Part shown: positions 63,270-64,000 of the stretch, piece by piece
Layout: each line of letters starts with the position of its first letter
How positions within the stretch are numbered: position 1 is the stretch's first letter
Assembly (NCBI GenBank): GCA_031179305.1
Contig: JAPSHX010000001.1
Coordinates: 427,259 to 491,258 of the forward strand
Source of the DNA: Paenarthrobacter sp.
Lineage (GTDB): Bacteria > Actinomycetota > Actinomycetes > Actinomycetales > Micrococcaceae
Direction: 5' to 3'
DNA: 64,000 bases
Made by a program: the position numbers and the translations under genes
The notes under the pieces: model-generated
Database searches by the model: none
Told to the model about the DNA's origin: nothing
The model's input: the letters and a program-made list of their open reading frames with translations, nothing else

Positions 63270-64000
63270 ATGTCTTCCACTGCACCATCCAAGGAAGGCG
63301 AGTCCACTAAGCCAGTGAACTCGCGGGGCAAGGTGATCTTCGCGAGCCTGATCGGCACGACGATCGAGTTCTACGACTTCTACGCCTATGCCACCGCGTC
63401 GGTACTCGTCTTCCCGAAGCTCTTCTTCCCGGACGCCACTGACATTAACGCGCTCCTCAGTGCGTTCGCCATTTTCGGCGTTGCCTTCTTCGCACGGCCA
63501 ATCGGCGCCGTGGTCTTCGGCCACTTTGGTGACAAGATCGGCCGGAAGGGCACCCTGGTTGCATCGCTGCTGACCATGGGAATCGCAACCTTCCTCATCG
63601 GCCTCCTGCCCACGGCGTCCATGCCGGGATGGGCCATCCTGGCCCCGATCATGCTGGTTATCCTGCGGTTCTGCCAAGGCCTCGCGTTGGGCGGCGAATG
63701 GTCCGGTGCTGCCTTGTTGGCCACCGAGAACGCTCCCGAAGGCAAGCGTGCCATTTACGGAACGTTCCCGCAGTTGGGTGCTCCCATCGGGTTCATCATC
63801 GCCAACGTGATCTTCATCTGGATGAACGTCTCCCTGAGCCCCGAAGAGTTCCTTGCCTGGGGTTGGCGTGTACCGTTCATCCTCAGCGCCTTGCTGGTCA
63901 TCGTGGGACTCTACGTCCGGCTGAAGCTGGTGGAAAGTTCATCCTTCACCAAGGTGGTCCAGCAGGAAAAGGTCCAGAAACTGCCCCTCGCCGCCACGCT
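63270..64000 (+). CDS. MFS transporter of the metabolite:H+ symporter (MHS) type, 3' end cut off
   Basis: The first 243 residues are in the window and the gene runs off the right edge. After a polar start (SSTAPSKEGESTKPVNS), the MHS-type opening SLIGTTIEFYDFYAYATAS is clear. GHFGDKIGRKGTL (loop 2-3 motif) and GGEWSGAALLATENAP (helix 4-5) follow, as in ProP/KgtP/ShiA relatives. These are proton symporters for organic acids, betaine or similar solutes; the substrate is unknown. The ATG has a weak GAAAG site. It is divergent from narK. Confidence 0.93.
   Translation, partial: MSSTAPSKEGESTKPVNSRGKVIFASLIGTTIEFYDFYAYATASVLVFPKLFFPDATDINALLSAFAIFGVAFFARPIGAVVFGHFGDKIGRKGTLVASLLTMGIATFLIGLLPTASMPGWAILAPIMLVILRFCQGLALGGEWSGAALLATENAPEGKRAIYGTFPQLGAPIGFIIANVIFIWMNVSLSPEEFLAWGWRVPFILSALLVIVGLYVRLKLVESSSFTKVVQQEKVQKLPLAAT

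Noticed and set aside
1..64000. CRISPR arrays, transposases, integrases, attachment sites, rRNA operon
   Set aside because: No evenly spaced repeats of CRISPR type, no transposase or integrase motifs and no rRNA sequence were seen.

Overview
The window looks like a chromosomal segment of a high-GC actinobacterium of the Arthrobacter/Paenarthrobacter group (Micrococcaceae). The evidence is gene content and gene order: tatD-rpfB-rsmA-ispE, glmU-prs-rplY-pth, a split umuD/umuC pair with actinobacterial SOS boxes, SCO4848- and DUF2505-type proteins, and GlnR-like boxes. The species call is inference. I see no insertion sequences, prophage, CRISPR array or rRNA. The one RNA gene I can place is a tRNA-Gln(TTG). 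Genes run off both ends.

Layout. 1-3.1 kb (minus): a moxR / DUF58 / transglutaminase-type membrane protein operon. 3.3-9.4 kb (plus): tatD, then rpfB with a leader terminator, rsmA, ispE and an ABC-F ATPase. 9.9-15.1 kb: a TetR regulator, tRNA-Gln, glmU-prs, rplY (ribosomal L25) behind a long structured leader, and pth. 15.2-23.6 kb: three consecutive large LuxR-type (LAL) ATPase regulators, the third without its DNA-binding domain. A 470-bp, structure-rich gap precedes the third. 23.7-25.5 kb: sufS-sufU. 25.6-29.3 kb (minus): nhaA, two small proteins and an SDR-DUF2867 protein. 29.4-33.9 kb: mfd and a YdjM-like membrane protein. 33.9-37.0 kb (minus): a beta-helix lipoprotein, a small membrane protein, deoC and a short FAD oxidoreductase. 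37.2-39.5 kb: a DHFR-like protein, and an MFS gene overlapping an ArsR regulator behind a palindrome.

39.7-44.2 kb is an SOS mutagenesis pair. umuD and umuC each carry a LexA box, but a LacI regulator and a sugar porter lie between them. 44.3-49.7 kb and 57.8-63.0 kb together form a nitrate assimilation system: NarK-type uptake, nitrate reductase (catalytic and electron-transfer subunits), nitrite reductase NirB/NirD, a siroheme-pathway methyltransferase, and a HemD-like winged-helix regulator resembling NnaR. nirB and nirD are divergent around a region holding a GlnR-like box array and a second palindrome. Between the two nitrogen blocks lie a phosphoglucomutase, a levan/fructan pair (GH32 hydrolase and GH68 levansucrase), a purine nucleoside phosphorylase and a disulfide-less Lpd-type quinone dehydrogenase. 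The window ends in an MHS-type transporter preceded by two palindromes spaced by two helical turns.

Most genes are housekeeping or well-known families. The least explained parts are regulatory: the rpfB and rplY leaders, the 20.64-21.10 kb gap, the nirB-nirD intergenic region, and the HTH-less LAL protein. I made all calls by reading the sequence and recalling family features; I ran no database search.
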